Source of the DNA: Anabaena sp. 4-3
Lineage (GTDB): Bacteria; Cyanobacteriota; Cyanobacteriia; Cyanobacteriales; Nostocaceae
Assembly (NCBI RefSeq): GCF_001597745.1
Contig: NZ_LUHJ01000026.1
Location: forward strand, 1 to 64,000
Reading direction: 5' to 3'
Length of the DNA: 64,000 nucleotides
Shown here: positions 55,148-63,436 of the stretch, piece after piece
Layout of the letters: each line of letters opens with the position of its first letter
Position numbering within the stretch: the stretch's first letter is position 1
The notes under the pieces: generated by a model
The model's database searches: none
Told to the model about the DNA's origin: nothing
What the model saw: the letters and a program-made list of their open reading frames with translations, nothing else
Position numbers and translations under genes: made by a program

Positions 55148-56692
55148 ATGCCTCATGCAACTTCCGAAACTGTGAATCAGTATGTAAGTCCTCAACAGAC
55201 TCAGGAACTTACTCAATTTCAGGAGCAAACAGAAACACCTAACGACAGCGAAGGTTTATATTATGGTACTGAAGCATTACTGGATGCTTTACCAAGGTTA
55301 TGGACACGCCTTGTTTTATATACATTAGTCGGCTTTGTGTTCATTGCTTTACCTTGGGCTAGCTTCTCTAAAGTGGATGAGACAGGAAGCGCAAGAGGAC
55401 GACTAGAACCTGAAGGTGCAACCCAAAAATTGGACTCTCCTGCTGGTGGCAGTGTCAAAACTGTGATGGTGAAAGAAGGCGACATTGTAGAAGCTGGACA
55501 GGTGTTGTTGGAACTGGAGGATGATATTTTACGGACTGAACTGCAAGAAGCACAAGCAAGACTATCTGGTTTACTCAATCAACAGGCGCAGTTGGATGTA
55601 ATCATTAACCAAATACAATTAACGCTGAACGTTCAGGAACAACAAAACAAGTCTCAAGCTTTAGAAAAAATGTCCCAGGTTAACCAAGCGCAACAAAATC
55701 TGGAATTAAGGCAGAGTATTCATAGCCTACAAAAGTTAGAAAAACAAGCATTAGTCAATCAAGCACAGCAGCAGATTCAGGCGGCGCAAAATAACCTCAA
55801 TTCGGCTCAGGAAAGGCTAAGTATAGATTCTAGGCAAGTGGAACGCTTTAACCAAATTGTTAAAGATGGTGCGGTGTCTGTCACCCAAATTGATCAACTC
55901 AAAAAAGAAGAACAAGAAAGCAAGCGGGTTTACAAAACAGCGCAATCTGATGTTAAACAATCACAATTGCGCCTAACTGAAGAGATGAGTCGTTATCAGG
56001 CGACAATGAGTCAGTTGGAGTCTGATATTAAGCAAGCCCAACTTCGACTACAAGAGGCAGAAAACAGCTATCAAAGCATTCTGCAAGCTGGTAAACTGGC
56101 TGTATTGAAGATTCAGGAACAACTCAAAAATTTAGAACAACAAGTAGTAACGGTGCGATCGCAAATCGCCCAAACTCGCAGCCAAATCCAATCCTTAAAG
56201 TTGCAGATGCGTCAAAGAGTAGTACGCGCACCTATTGATGGGATGATTTTTGAGTTACCCATCACTAAACCAGGGGCAGTAGTACAACCAGGGCAAAGAA
56301 TTGCTCAAATTGCTCCTAAAAATGCAGAATTTGTACTTAAAGCCCAAATACCCAGTCAAGATAGTGGTTTCTTGAAGGTGGGAATGCCAGTCAAAATCAA
56401 GTTTGATGCTTATCCTTTCCAAGAGTATGGCATTGTGCCAGGTAAAGTTACTTGGATTTCTCCCAACTCTAAAGTTAGTCAAATACCCCAAAGTCCTGGA
56501 GAAACTTTTGAATTAGAAGTTACTCTACAGCAGCAGTATATCCAAAATCGTGAAAAACCGATTCGCTTAACTGCTGGTCAGACGGCAACTGCTGAGGTAA
56601 TTATTCGCCAGAAACGAGTGATTGACTTTGTTCTAGATCCGTTCAAGAGACTGCAAAAAGATAAATTAGAACCTTATACCAATTCTCTATGA
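55148..56692 (+). CDS. HlyD-family periplasmic adaptor
   Basis: 514 residues. One TM helix near 55-75 (LVLYTLVGFVFIALPWASF), a biotinyl-lipoyl-like half (GSVKTVMVKEGDIVEAGQVL), a long coiled coil (about 140-340, many Gln/Ala/Leu heptads), then the second lipoyl half (VRAPIDGMIFELPITKPGAV) and a beta-barrel. It links the ABC exporter to an outer-membrane channel of the TolC type. Separated from the exporter by 66 bases of heptamer-rich DNA. Confidence 0.92.
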   Translation: MPHATSETVNQYVSPQQTQELTQFQEQTETPNDSEGLYYGTEALLDALPRLWTRLVLYTLVGFVFIALPWASFSKVDETGSARGRLEPEGATQKLDSPAGGSVKTVMVKEGDIVEAGQVLLELEDDILRTELQEAQARLSGLLNQQAQLDVIINQIQLTLNVQEQQNKSQALEKMSQVNQAQQNLELRQSIHSLQKLEKQALVNQAQQQIQAAQNNLNSAQERLSIDSRQVERFNQIVKDGAVSVTQIDQLKKEEQESKRVYKTAQSDVKQSQLRLTEEMSRYQATMSQLESDIKQAQLRLQEAENSYQSILQAGKLAVLKIQEQLKNLEQQVVTVRSQIAQTRSQIQSLKLQMRQRVVRAPIDGMIFELPITKPGAVVQPGQRIAQIAPKNAEFVLKAQIPSQDSGFLKVGMPVKIKFDAYPFQEYGIVPGKVTWISPNSKVSQIPQSPGETFELEVTLQQQYIQNREKPIRLTAGQTATAEVIIRQKRVIDFVLDPFKRLQKDKLEPYTNSL

Positions 56693-56711
56693 AGTTGCAT
56701 CAAATAAATAA

Positions 56712-56741
56712 TGTAGAGACGTTGCATGCAACGTCTCTACA
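56712..56741. repeat. 30-bp perfect palindrome, copy 2
   Basis: Identical to 10272-10301. It lies between the HlyD and foldase genes and would make a hairpin in the intercistronic RNA. Confidence 0.85.
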
Positions 56742-56879
56742 CCACAGAATAAAGTGCATCTTCATGAAGAAAGGGTATTAGTCACGTCGCTACGCTCCGA
56801 ATTCAAAATTAAAAATTCAAAATACCCTACGGGAAGGCTTACGCCTACAAAATTCAAAATTAAATACCCCAGGATGATT

Positions 56880-57632
56880 ATGACAATCTCAAGTTTGAAT
56901 ATTGATAGTTCAGAGATTATTCAGCATCTCAAGATATCGTACCAACTGCCAGAGATTTTACAGGCGATCGCATCCCAAAAAGTGATTGCACAAGCAGCAG
57001 AGGAAGCCGGAATTACCGTCACACCAGAGGAGATACAGCAAGCTGGGGATAACTTCCGCTTAACTAAGAAGCTAGTCAAAGCCCAAGATACATTGACATG
57101 GCTAGAAAAACACCATCTTTCTGAACATGATTTTGAAGCATCAATCTGCAATCAAATCCTCGCTAAGAAGTTAGCTAATCATCTCTTTGCTTCTCAAGTC
57201 GAAAAGTTTTTTTATCAACACCAACTAGATTATGTCACGGCTGTTACATATCAAGTCATATTTGATGATAGAGATGTGGCTTTAGAAATCTTTTATGCCA
57301 TAGAAGAAGGTGAAATCACTTTTCCAGACATTGCGCGGATGTATATCAAAGAACCAGAACAGCGTAGTATGTATGGTTATCAAGGTGTGCAACACCGTAA
57401 AGATTTTCGTCCAGAGATTGCAGCTATTGTCTTTGCTGCAACACCGCCACAAATTATCAAACCTATTACGACTCCTAAAGGAGTGTATTTAATTTGGGTA
57501 GAAGAAATTAATCAAGCTACATTAAATGAAGATTTACGCGAAAAAATCATTACAGAATTGTTTTCCGAGTGGTTAAAACAAAAAACACAAGGCTTAAAAA
57601 TTTTCACTCAACTAAAATCAGATGCTAATTAG
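56880..57632 (+). CDS. Parvulin-type peptidyl-prolyl isomerase (SurA/PpiC-like)
   Basis: About 250 residues from the ATG at 56880, with AGGA five bases upstream; the longer frame from 56754 runs through repeat DNA and is improbable. An N-terminal SurA-like helical part (ITVTPEEIQQAGDNFRLTKK) precedes a degenerate rotamase domain (YQVIFDDRDVALEIFYAIEE, FRPEIAAIVFAATP). Such genes accompany C39 exporters in cyanobacteria and may fold the exported protein. No signal peptide seen, so cytoplasmic. Confidence 0.85.
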   Translation: MTISSLNIDSSEIIQHLKISYQLPEILQAIASQKVIAQAAEEAGITVTPEEIQQAGDNFRLTKKLVKAQDTLTWLEKHHLSEHDFEASICNQILAKKLANHLFASQVEKFFYQHQLDYVTAVTYQVIFDDRDVALEIFYAIEEGEITFPDIARMYIKEPEQRSMYGYQGVQHRKDFRPEIAAIVFAATPPQIIKPITTPKGVYLIWVEEINQATLNEDLREKIITELFSEWLKQKTQGLKIFTQLKSDAN

Positions 57633-57757
57633 CAGCCTGAGCAGCAAATTTTCAACAAGTCTTGACTTAGTTAATCAACAATCTCAAATAGTTGAGAAAG
57701 TTACAATATTTTGTATGTATTGCTAACTAGCTATCCAGAAATAAATATACTTATGCA

Positions 57758-57856
57758 GCTTTGCATTGGCAGAGGAATACAGTCTTGGGGAAACCCCAAG
57801 GGTAGTAACTGCCTTGATGGGAAAGCAAAAACATAGAAACTACTCAGACTACTACC
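57758..57856 (+). ncRNA. Candidate structured RNA upstream of the double-glycine protein gene
   Basis: Three nested stems: GCTTT/AAAGC (57758-57762/57822-57826), GGCAG/CTGCC (57768-57772/57809-57813) and CTTGGGG-AAA-CCCCAAG (57784-57800). In addition GGTAGTA (57801-57807) can pair with TACTACC (57850-57856) across the outer stem, a possible pseudoknot or alternative fold. It does not fit any riboswitch class I know. Located in a 680-base gap, 455 bases before the next gene. Confidence 0.45.
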
Positions 57857-58311
57857 TTAGTAAAAAATACTAGCCTCTAATGCCTAATTTATGTTTCCTA
57901 CTTAGCAGGATACAAAGTCGAAAATGCTTGATCAAAAGTTAAAGTCTTCTGTTGCAACATTATTAACAATATATAAAGAACATAATGCTTGAATTAATCA
58001 TGTTTTCGTTTGTCTACTGTAAATAAAATAGAATTTTCCTCCCGTCAAAATATAAAAAAACTTGATTTTATACGACAGAAGATATTTTCTGTCGTCGTTT
58101 TTGTGTTTAATAAAATAAAGTTTTATCTACAGCAGTTTTATGATTTTGAATCAAAAAATAATCAAGAAAATCGAAAAATAAATCATAGATTTATCGTGGA
58201 GATCGGTTATATTTGAATTGTGAGGAGAAACAAACAAGCTTCTCACGAAAAAGCAAGCAAAAACAATAAATTGTTTGCTAGAAATAAATCTCATTTTTTC
58301 AGGAGAAACCA

Positions 58312-58638
58312 ATGATTATTTCTGATTTGAACTATTTGGAAACTGCTAATCAAGAAGTTTTCGGTGGATGGGGTGGAACTGTTGTCAATTTCGACAAAGA
58401 TTTAAACACCCATATTGACACAGATATTGATTTCGATTTTGATAGCTATATCGACCAGGACTTCTACAAAGATGGACATATCAACTTCAACGTTGATGTT
58501 CATGGTAATTCAGCTACCTTAGCCGTTGACAACGAAGCTTATGGTTACGATACCCTTGTTGAAGCTATTGCTGGACAATTAACCATTGAAAATAAATTAT
58601 CTAGCCAATACTTCAAGCTAGTTTCTGCTGTTGACTAA
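58312..58638 (+). CDS. Acidic secreted protein with double-glycine leader, substrate candidate for the C39 exporter
   Basis: 108 residues; AGGAGAAACCA precedes the ATG. The leader MIISDLNYLETANQEVFGG ends in Gly18-Gly19, the cut site for C39 peptidases. The mature 89 residues begin WGGTVVNFDKD and are rich in alternating acidic residues (THIDTDIDFDFDSYIDQDFY), then DNEAYGYDTLVEAIAGQL. There is no Cys, so lanthionine-type modification is excluded. SDLNYLE leaders are common in cyanobacterial double-glycine proteins of unknown role. A possible Ca-binding or surface function is inferred only from acidity. Confidence 0.82.
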   Translation: MIISDLNYLETANQEVFGGWGGTVVNFDKDLNTHIDTDIDFDFDSYIDQDFYKDGHINFNVDVHGNSATLAVDNEAYGYDTLVEAIAGQLTIENKLSSQYFKLVSAVD

Positions 58639-58643
58639 TCTTT

Positions 58644-58716
58644 AGAAGAGCTAGTTAGTTTAAATCATAATCATATACAATTATATGTATGGTTTAAACT
58701 GCTAGTTATTTCTTCT
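58644..58716 (+). terminator. Long imperfect inverted repeat after the double-glycine protein gene
   Basis: AGAAGA ... GTTTAAATCATA pairs with TATGGTTTAAAC ... TCTTCT, beginning six bases after the stop codon. Probably the 3' end of the mRNA. Confidence 0.55.
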
Positions 58717-59388
58717 CAAAGCCTAGGCAATTGGATTTGCATCAAAGTTGAGTGTACCTTGATGTCAAAAGTTTTCTCATAGCGAGCCAAGTTTTAGTCA
58801 TCAGGTAGAAGGAATCCAAAAATGTGAGTTTTTGGATTCCTACTCAATTTTCTATTAACAGAGTAATCAGTGATGTAATTAATAATAAAAACGAATATTT
58901 TACTATTAAAATTAAAGATGTTTCATATCTGTATACTATTAATTTTCTATGTTGTAAAATAGCAATTGTTCAGATATAGGCTGATATATCTTGTGAGATA
59001 TTCATGAGAGAAAAAGATTTTGATTTGATCAGCCATTAGCTGGCAGTCATTCACAATGAATATAGCTAATTATCGCCTGGCAACCAGACTTTACAGATGC
59101 TGATCACAACTTAAGTTTTACACTACAAACACAAGGTAAATCACAAAAAGCATCTGTCTGCTATCAAAAAGCTCAAAACTTAAATATCCACTAGATACCA
59201 GATTATTTTGAATGAGATAGCAAAACCTGGGTTGATATGGTTAATCAAATGCCAAAAATCCTGAGCAACTTTTCAAAATTCTCAAATACCTCAACCAGAC
59301 TACTGGGTTGATAAACAGAGTAGTTATCTGTGCAAACAACAACAACAGTTCAATCATTGCAAAGATTTTAAATTGGAGGAGATATTTT
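58717..59388. other. Intergenic region before the RTX gene
   Basis: 672 bases, AT-rich. No ORF with coding character. GGAGGAGA at 59375-59382 is the RBS of the RTX gene. Confidence 0.4.
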
Positions 59389-60693
59389 ATGGTTTTCATC
59401 AGAGGAACTGATCAAGATGATACTCTTTTGGGTACATCAGGTGCAGATCCGATATATGGCCTCAAGGGAAATGACAGATTAACAGGATTAGGTGGTGGCG
59501 ATATCATCCGAGGAGATGAAGGTGATGACATCATCTTTGGTGATCAACCTATTGACTTAACAAGCCCTAACCCCAACTTTTTTGAAAACCCTGACGATGG
59601 CGACGATATCCTCAACGGGGGCGATGGTAATGATTTTATTTGGGCTGGGGGTGGTAACGATGTCCTCAATGGAGGTAATGGAGATGACATCCTCATTGCA
59701 GGAAGTGGTGATGACATTCTCACGGGTGGTAACGGCAACGATTTCCTTGATGGGGGTAATGGCAACGATATCCTCAATGGGGGTAGTGGCGATGACATCT
59801 TAAAAGCTGGTGATGGCGATGATATGCTGATTGGCGGCTTTGGCAACGATAAAATGGATGGGGGTAGTGGCGATGACTTACTCTCAGGCGGCTTTGGTGA
59901 TGACGAAATGTACGGGGGTAGTGGCAATGATTCTCTATACGGGGGCATTGGTAATAACACCCTTGTAGGCGAAGGCGGTAATGACTTTATTACTGCTGGT
60001 AGCGGTGATGATCGAATTTTTGGCGATCGCGACTCTTTTGGATCTGCCGACGGTAATGATGAAATTTATGCTGGTGGCGGCAATGACACTGTATTTGGTG
60101 GTGGCGGTAGTGACACCATCTATGGTGGCGATGGCAATGACTACCTTGACGGTGGTGATAATATTCCTGGCTTTGCTGTCAGAGACTTGGGCAGTAACGA
60201 CCAACTATTTGGGGGCAATGGTAATGATATCTTAGTTGGCGGGTTGGGTAGTGACACTCTCAATGGTGGTGGTGCTTTACCTGGTGAGTACGATGTCTTA
60301 ATCGGTGGTTTATACTTCGATCTCAACGGTGATGGTCAACCAGAATCAATCTTTAGTGAAGGTAGGGCTTTCCGTCTACCTACTTCAGATACCTTTGTGG
60401 TTGGAAATAGCAATGCTAATTTCTACACTGCCGGTTCTGCTAGCATATCCGGCATTTTAGGAGGTGTTGTGATAACTGGTTTTGGCGATCGCGCTGATAT
60501 TGTAGACTTCGAGAATGGTGTAGATAAAATCCAAGTCAATGACCCAAATTCTCTCAGATTTCTCACCCTCGGCGCAAATACACTGATTGGAGTTACCGTT
60601 AACAATAACTTTGAAGTGATTGCTCAAGTTGTTGGATTTAATCAACCTTTTGCAGCTAACACATTTATTACTGAACCTACAAGCACTGTATAG
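59389..60693 (+). CDS. RTX (hemolysin-type calcium-binding) secreted protein
   Basis: 434 residues from the ATG at 59389 (MVFIRGTDQDDTLLGTSGAD), preceded by GGAGGAGA; the frame is open upstream but the RBS fixes this start. About residues 5-315 are dense GGxGxDxLxGG nonapeptides (many GGNGNDILNGG-like units), interrupted by loops. A C-terminal 110 residues (SGILGGVVITGFGDRADIVD) is the usual non-repeat end carrying the type I secretion signal. The repeats fold on calcium outside the cell. No catalytic domain, so probably a surface or matrix protein. Confidence 0.93.
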   Translation: MVFIRGTDQDDTLLGTSGADPIYGLKGNDRLTGLGGGDIIRGDEGDDIIFGDQPIDLTSPNPNFFENPDDGDDILNGGDGNDFIWAGGGNDVLNGGNGDDILIAGSGDDILTGGNGNDFLDGGNGNDILNGGSGDDILKAGDGDDMLIGGFGNDKMDGGSGDDLLSGGFGDDEMYGGSGNDSLYGGIGNNTLVGEGGNDFITAGSGDDRIFGDRDSFGSADGNDEIYAGGGNDTVFGGGGSDTIYGGDGNDYLDGGDNIPGFAVRDLGSNDQLFGGNGNDILVGGLGSDTLNGGGALPGEYDVLIGGLYFDLNGDGQPESIFSEGRAFRLPTSDTFVVGNSNANFYTAGSASISGILGGVVITGFGDRADIVDFENGVDKIQVNDPNSLRFLTLGANTLIGVTVNNNFEVIAQVVGFNQPFAANTFITEPTSTV

Positions 60694-60872
60694 GTAAGTC
60701 TTCATTGCATTTTCAGTACCAAATAATTCGTAATTTGCCGTTGATAATTCCCAATTACGATGTCTTGGAATAATTGATTGATTTGGGATATAAGCTCTTC
60801 AATTCATTGAGCCAAAGATAAGAAAATCTCAATATTCCAGCACCCGAATGCGCGGTTTAGGGTAATAATTGC

Positions 60873-61014
60873 GTACCTGATATCTTACACCATTTTTAAT
60901 CAAAGTCGGGTAGGCAATGCCCACAACTTAAAAATCTATCTTTTGAGCGAACTTTTAGCTGTGCATCGCCGCCTTGTAATTGCCCTAACCCAACTGATGA
61001 AAGATATCAGGTAC
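60873..61014. mobile_element. Element with 14-bp perfect terminal inverted repeats
   Basis: GTACCTGATATCTT (60873-60886) and AAGATATCAGGTAC (61001-61014), 142 bp, non-coding. The outer left flank and inner right part also contain TTAGGGTAATAATTGC / GCAATTACA.. sequence in inverted order. Lies between the two RTX genes. Confidence 0.7.
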
Positions 61015-61122
61015 TTTGATTATTGTGCCAATGAGTATTAGCAATTCTCAATTTATATTTGCTGAAAGCAGTAAAAATTTTCTGGAAATCTTTCCTTTTG
61101 AACCACAAAATTCTTTAAGACT

Positions 61123-62349
61123 ATGACTTCAGATACTCTGTTTTTACAACCACAAAAATCTCCCCGAAATGGTGATAATTCTGTTAGTAACTTCGTCAGT
61201 GCAACAGGAAGCGGGTTCTTGTACAATTTTAAGGGAAACCCTTTAGGTACTTCTAATTCTGTAGACGCAGACAACATCATCAAAGGGGGAGTAGCAACAG
61301 CCATTACTGAATTTGACGCTACAACTGGCCAAGAAACCTCATTTAGTGTTTTTGATAGTCAGAATAATATCTTTGGCATAGACGGTGCTTTTCAAGGCAA
61401 TAGTCAGATAAATCTTCAACTTGTCAACACTTTTTCTGTTGCCTCTGGAGAGTTATTTTCTTTTGATTTTTTAGCTGAATTAACACTGAGAAATCAACAA
61501 ATAGAAAATCAGAATGCTCATTATAATGCAGCTAAGTCTAAACTAGGTTTCCTAGTAGTAGATATATCTAATCCTAATCGAATCCAGGTTTTAGATAGAT
61601 TTCTCATTCGAGGTGAATTAGATTCAGAACGACAAAAAGGTAAACTACGTATAACCGAAAGTAATAAAGTTACCATTATTGACAGTGAAGAATTCACTGG
61701 TCTTGATAGTAATAATGGTACAGGAGTTGTGAGAGGTCAAGCTATCGGAAATTATCAGAGAAAGTTTTATTATGATACTCAAATCGCTGTAATACAAATT
61801 AATTTCAGTGACGTTAGCTTGATAGGAGACGCGTTAATTGACAACTTGGGTGAAGATGTTATCTATGGCACAATTTCCCATGATAACCTCAGAGGCACCG
61901 ATGGCGCAGACAAAATGTATGGCAGCTTGGGAGATGACTTAATCAGAGGAAAAAGAGGCGATGACATCCTCGAAGGCGGCCAAGGCAATGATACTCTGTT
62001 AGGAGGTAATGGTAACGATAAACTGCATGGTAGTTGGGGTGATGATATCTTGATTGGTGGTCGTGGTAATGATGTCTTAGTTGGTGGAGAGGGAAGTGAT
62101 AAATTTGTTTTTCACCGTTTTGATAGCTTGCTTAAGGGTGAGTTAGATGTCATTGAAGATTTCCAGGTTGGTAAGGATCAGATTGTTTTCCAATACTGGG
62201 GTAGTGTTAATCCTATGTCTCACGTTAACATCACTGATACTGAAAATGGAACTCTTTTCCAGTTTAATGTGGCATGGAATCAAGGAGCATTCCTAATTAA
62301 AGATGTACATTCTAGCCAAATTACACCTGACTCCATAGCATTCGCATAA
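61123..62349 (+). CDS. RTX protein with N-terminal beta-rich domain
   Basis: 408 residues. The N-terminal 240 (SATGSGFLYNFKGNPLGTSN, FSVASGELFSFDFLAELTLR) look like a beta-sandwich domain found with cyanobacterial RTX proteins. RTX repeats run from about 255 to 330 (DDLIRGKRGDDILEGGQGND). The end, GELDVIEDFQVGKDQIVF, is the standard C-terminal block. Secretion by a type I system. Same strand as the first RTX gene, 430 bases apart. Confidence 0.9.
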   Translation: MTSDTLFLQPQKSPRNGDNSVSNFVSATGSGFLYNFKGNPLGTSNSVDADNIIKGGVATAITEFDATTGQETSFSVFDSQNNIFGIDGAFQGNSQINLQLVNTFSVASGELFSFDFLAELTLRNQQIENQNAHYNAAKSKLGFLVVDISNPNRIQVLDRFLIRGELDSERQKGKLRITESNKVTIIDSEEFTGLDSNNGTGVVRGQAIGNYQRKFYYDTQIAVIQINFSDVSLIGDALIDNLGEDVIYGTISHDNLRGTDGADKMYGSLGDDLIRGKRGDDILEGGQGNDTLLGGNGNDKLHGSWGDDILIGGRGNDVLVGGEGSDKFVFHRFDSLLKGELDVIEDFQVGKDQIVFQYWGSVNPMSHVNITDTENGTLFQFNVAWNQGAFLIKDVHSSQITPDSIAFA

Positions 62350-62402
62350 GAAACGCTCACAAATTTACTTTTTGAACTCCCTACTCCCTCATCCCGACAA
62401 AA

Positions 62403-63371
62403 TTACAAGCTTAAATCTTCTGGAACTCCCAACATAATATTAAGATTCTGGACTGCGGCACCTGATGCGCCTTTACCTAAGTTGTCGAGACGCGCCACTA
62501 ATAAAGCTTCTTTGGTAGCATCGTTAGCAAAGACGAACACCTGTACAATATTGCTGTCGTTCATTGCCATTGCATCTAAAAATGTACCATCTCGCAGGAG
62601 AGTAGCATCTTGAAATGGGGCTACTTGTACAAACTTTTCACCTTGATAATAGTCTGCGATCGCCTGATGAATCACTTCACCTGATGGCGGATTTTCCAGC
62701 GTCCACAAAGGTAAAGGTATTTGTACTAACATCCCCTGTGCAAAATCTCCGACTGCGGGAACAAACAACGGTGGGGATGCTAACCCTGAATGCTGGTGCA
62801 TTTCTTTAACGTGCTTATGCCCAAACTGCAAACCATAAATCCCATAGGGATAAAGAGAATTTGCTCCCGTTTGCTGTTCATGAAAGCTATCATACTTCTG
62901 GATTAAATTCTTACCACCGCCAGAGTAGCCAGACACAGCATTAATCGTGATGGGAAAATTAACAGGAATCACACCCTTAACTATCAACGGACGAATACAA
63001 GCCAGAAATCCTGTAGGATAACAACCAGGATTACTGACAAACTGGGCATGAGCAATTTTTTCTCGTTGTTCAGGGTTTAATTCTGGAAAACCATAAACCC
63101 AATCTGTTGCTGTACGATGGGCTGTACTAGCATCCAAAATTTTCACTTGATTATGAATAACTAAGCTAACAGCTTCACGGGCTGCATCATCAGGTAAACA
63201 TAGAATCACAACATCGACAGCATTAATTAATTTGGCTCGTTCAGTCGTATCCTTACGCTTAGATGGCTCAATACTGACTAACTCAATGTCATCACGTTGA
63301 TTGAGACGTGAGTAAATCTGTAAGCCTGTAGTTCCCGATTCGCCGTCAATGAAAATTTTAGGTTTATTCAT
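62403..63371 (-). CDS. argC: N-acetyl-gamma-glutamyl-phosphate reductase, type 2
   Basis: 322 residues. MNKPKIFIDGESGTTGLQIY (NADP-binding), then VVILCLPDDAAREAV, the active-site Cys in SNPGCYPTGFLAC, SGYSGGGKNLI and the His in HKHVKEM. This short version is the type 2 ArgC. It reduces N-acetylglutamyl phosphate in arginine biosynthesis. The gene is followed (upstream on its strand) by a DUF697 protein. Confidence 0.95.
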   Translation of the reverse strand: MNKPKIFIDGESGTTGLQIYSRLNQRDDIELVSIEPSKRKDTTERAKLINAVDVVILCLPDDAAREAVSLVIHNQVKILDASTAHRTATDWVYGFPELNPEQREKIAHAQFVSNPGCYPTGFLACIRPLIVKGVIPVNFPITINAVSGYSGGGKNLIQKYDSFHEQQTGANSLYPYGIYGLQFGHKHVKEMHQHSGLASPPLFVPAVGDFAQGMLVQIPLPLWTLENPPSGEVIHQAIADYYQGEKFVQVAPFQDATLLRDGTFLDAMAMNDSNIVQVFVFANDATKEALLVARLDNLGKGASGAAVQNLNIMLGVPEDLSL

Positions 63372-63436
63372 AATCTTATCTTTAAATTTTGAAACAATAA
63401 CTCTTGTACAGACGTAATTTATCGCGTCTTTACAGG

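Noticed and set aside
57758-57856. Assignment of the structured RNA to c-di-GMP, c-di-AMP, fluoride or glutamine riboswitches
   Set aside because: Conserved core sequences of these classes could not be matched.
58010-58216. 68-residue ORF before the double-glycine protein as a second exported peptide
   Set aside because: No GG leader, no RBS, Lys/Phe/Ile-rich as expected of AT-rich non-coding DNA.
59544-59960. 138-residue minus-strand frame with PPLPS repeats
   Set aside because: Antisense reflection of the RTX nonapeptide repeats; no RBS and no family.
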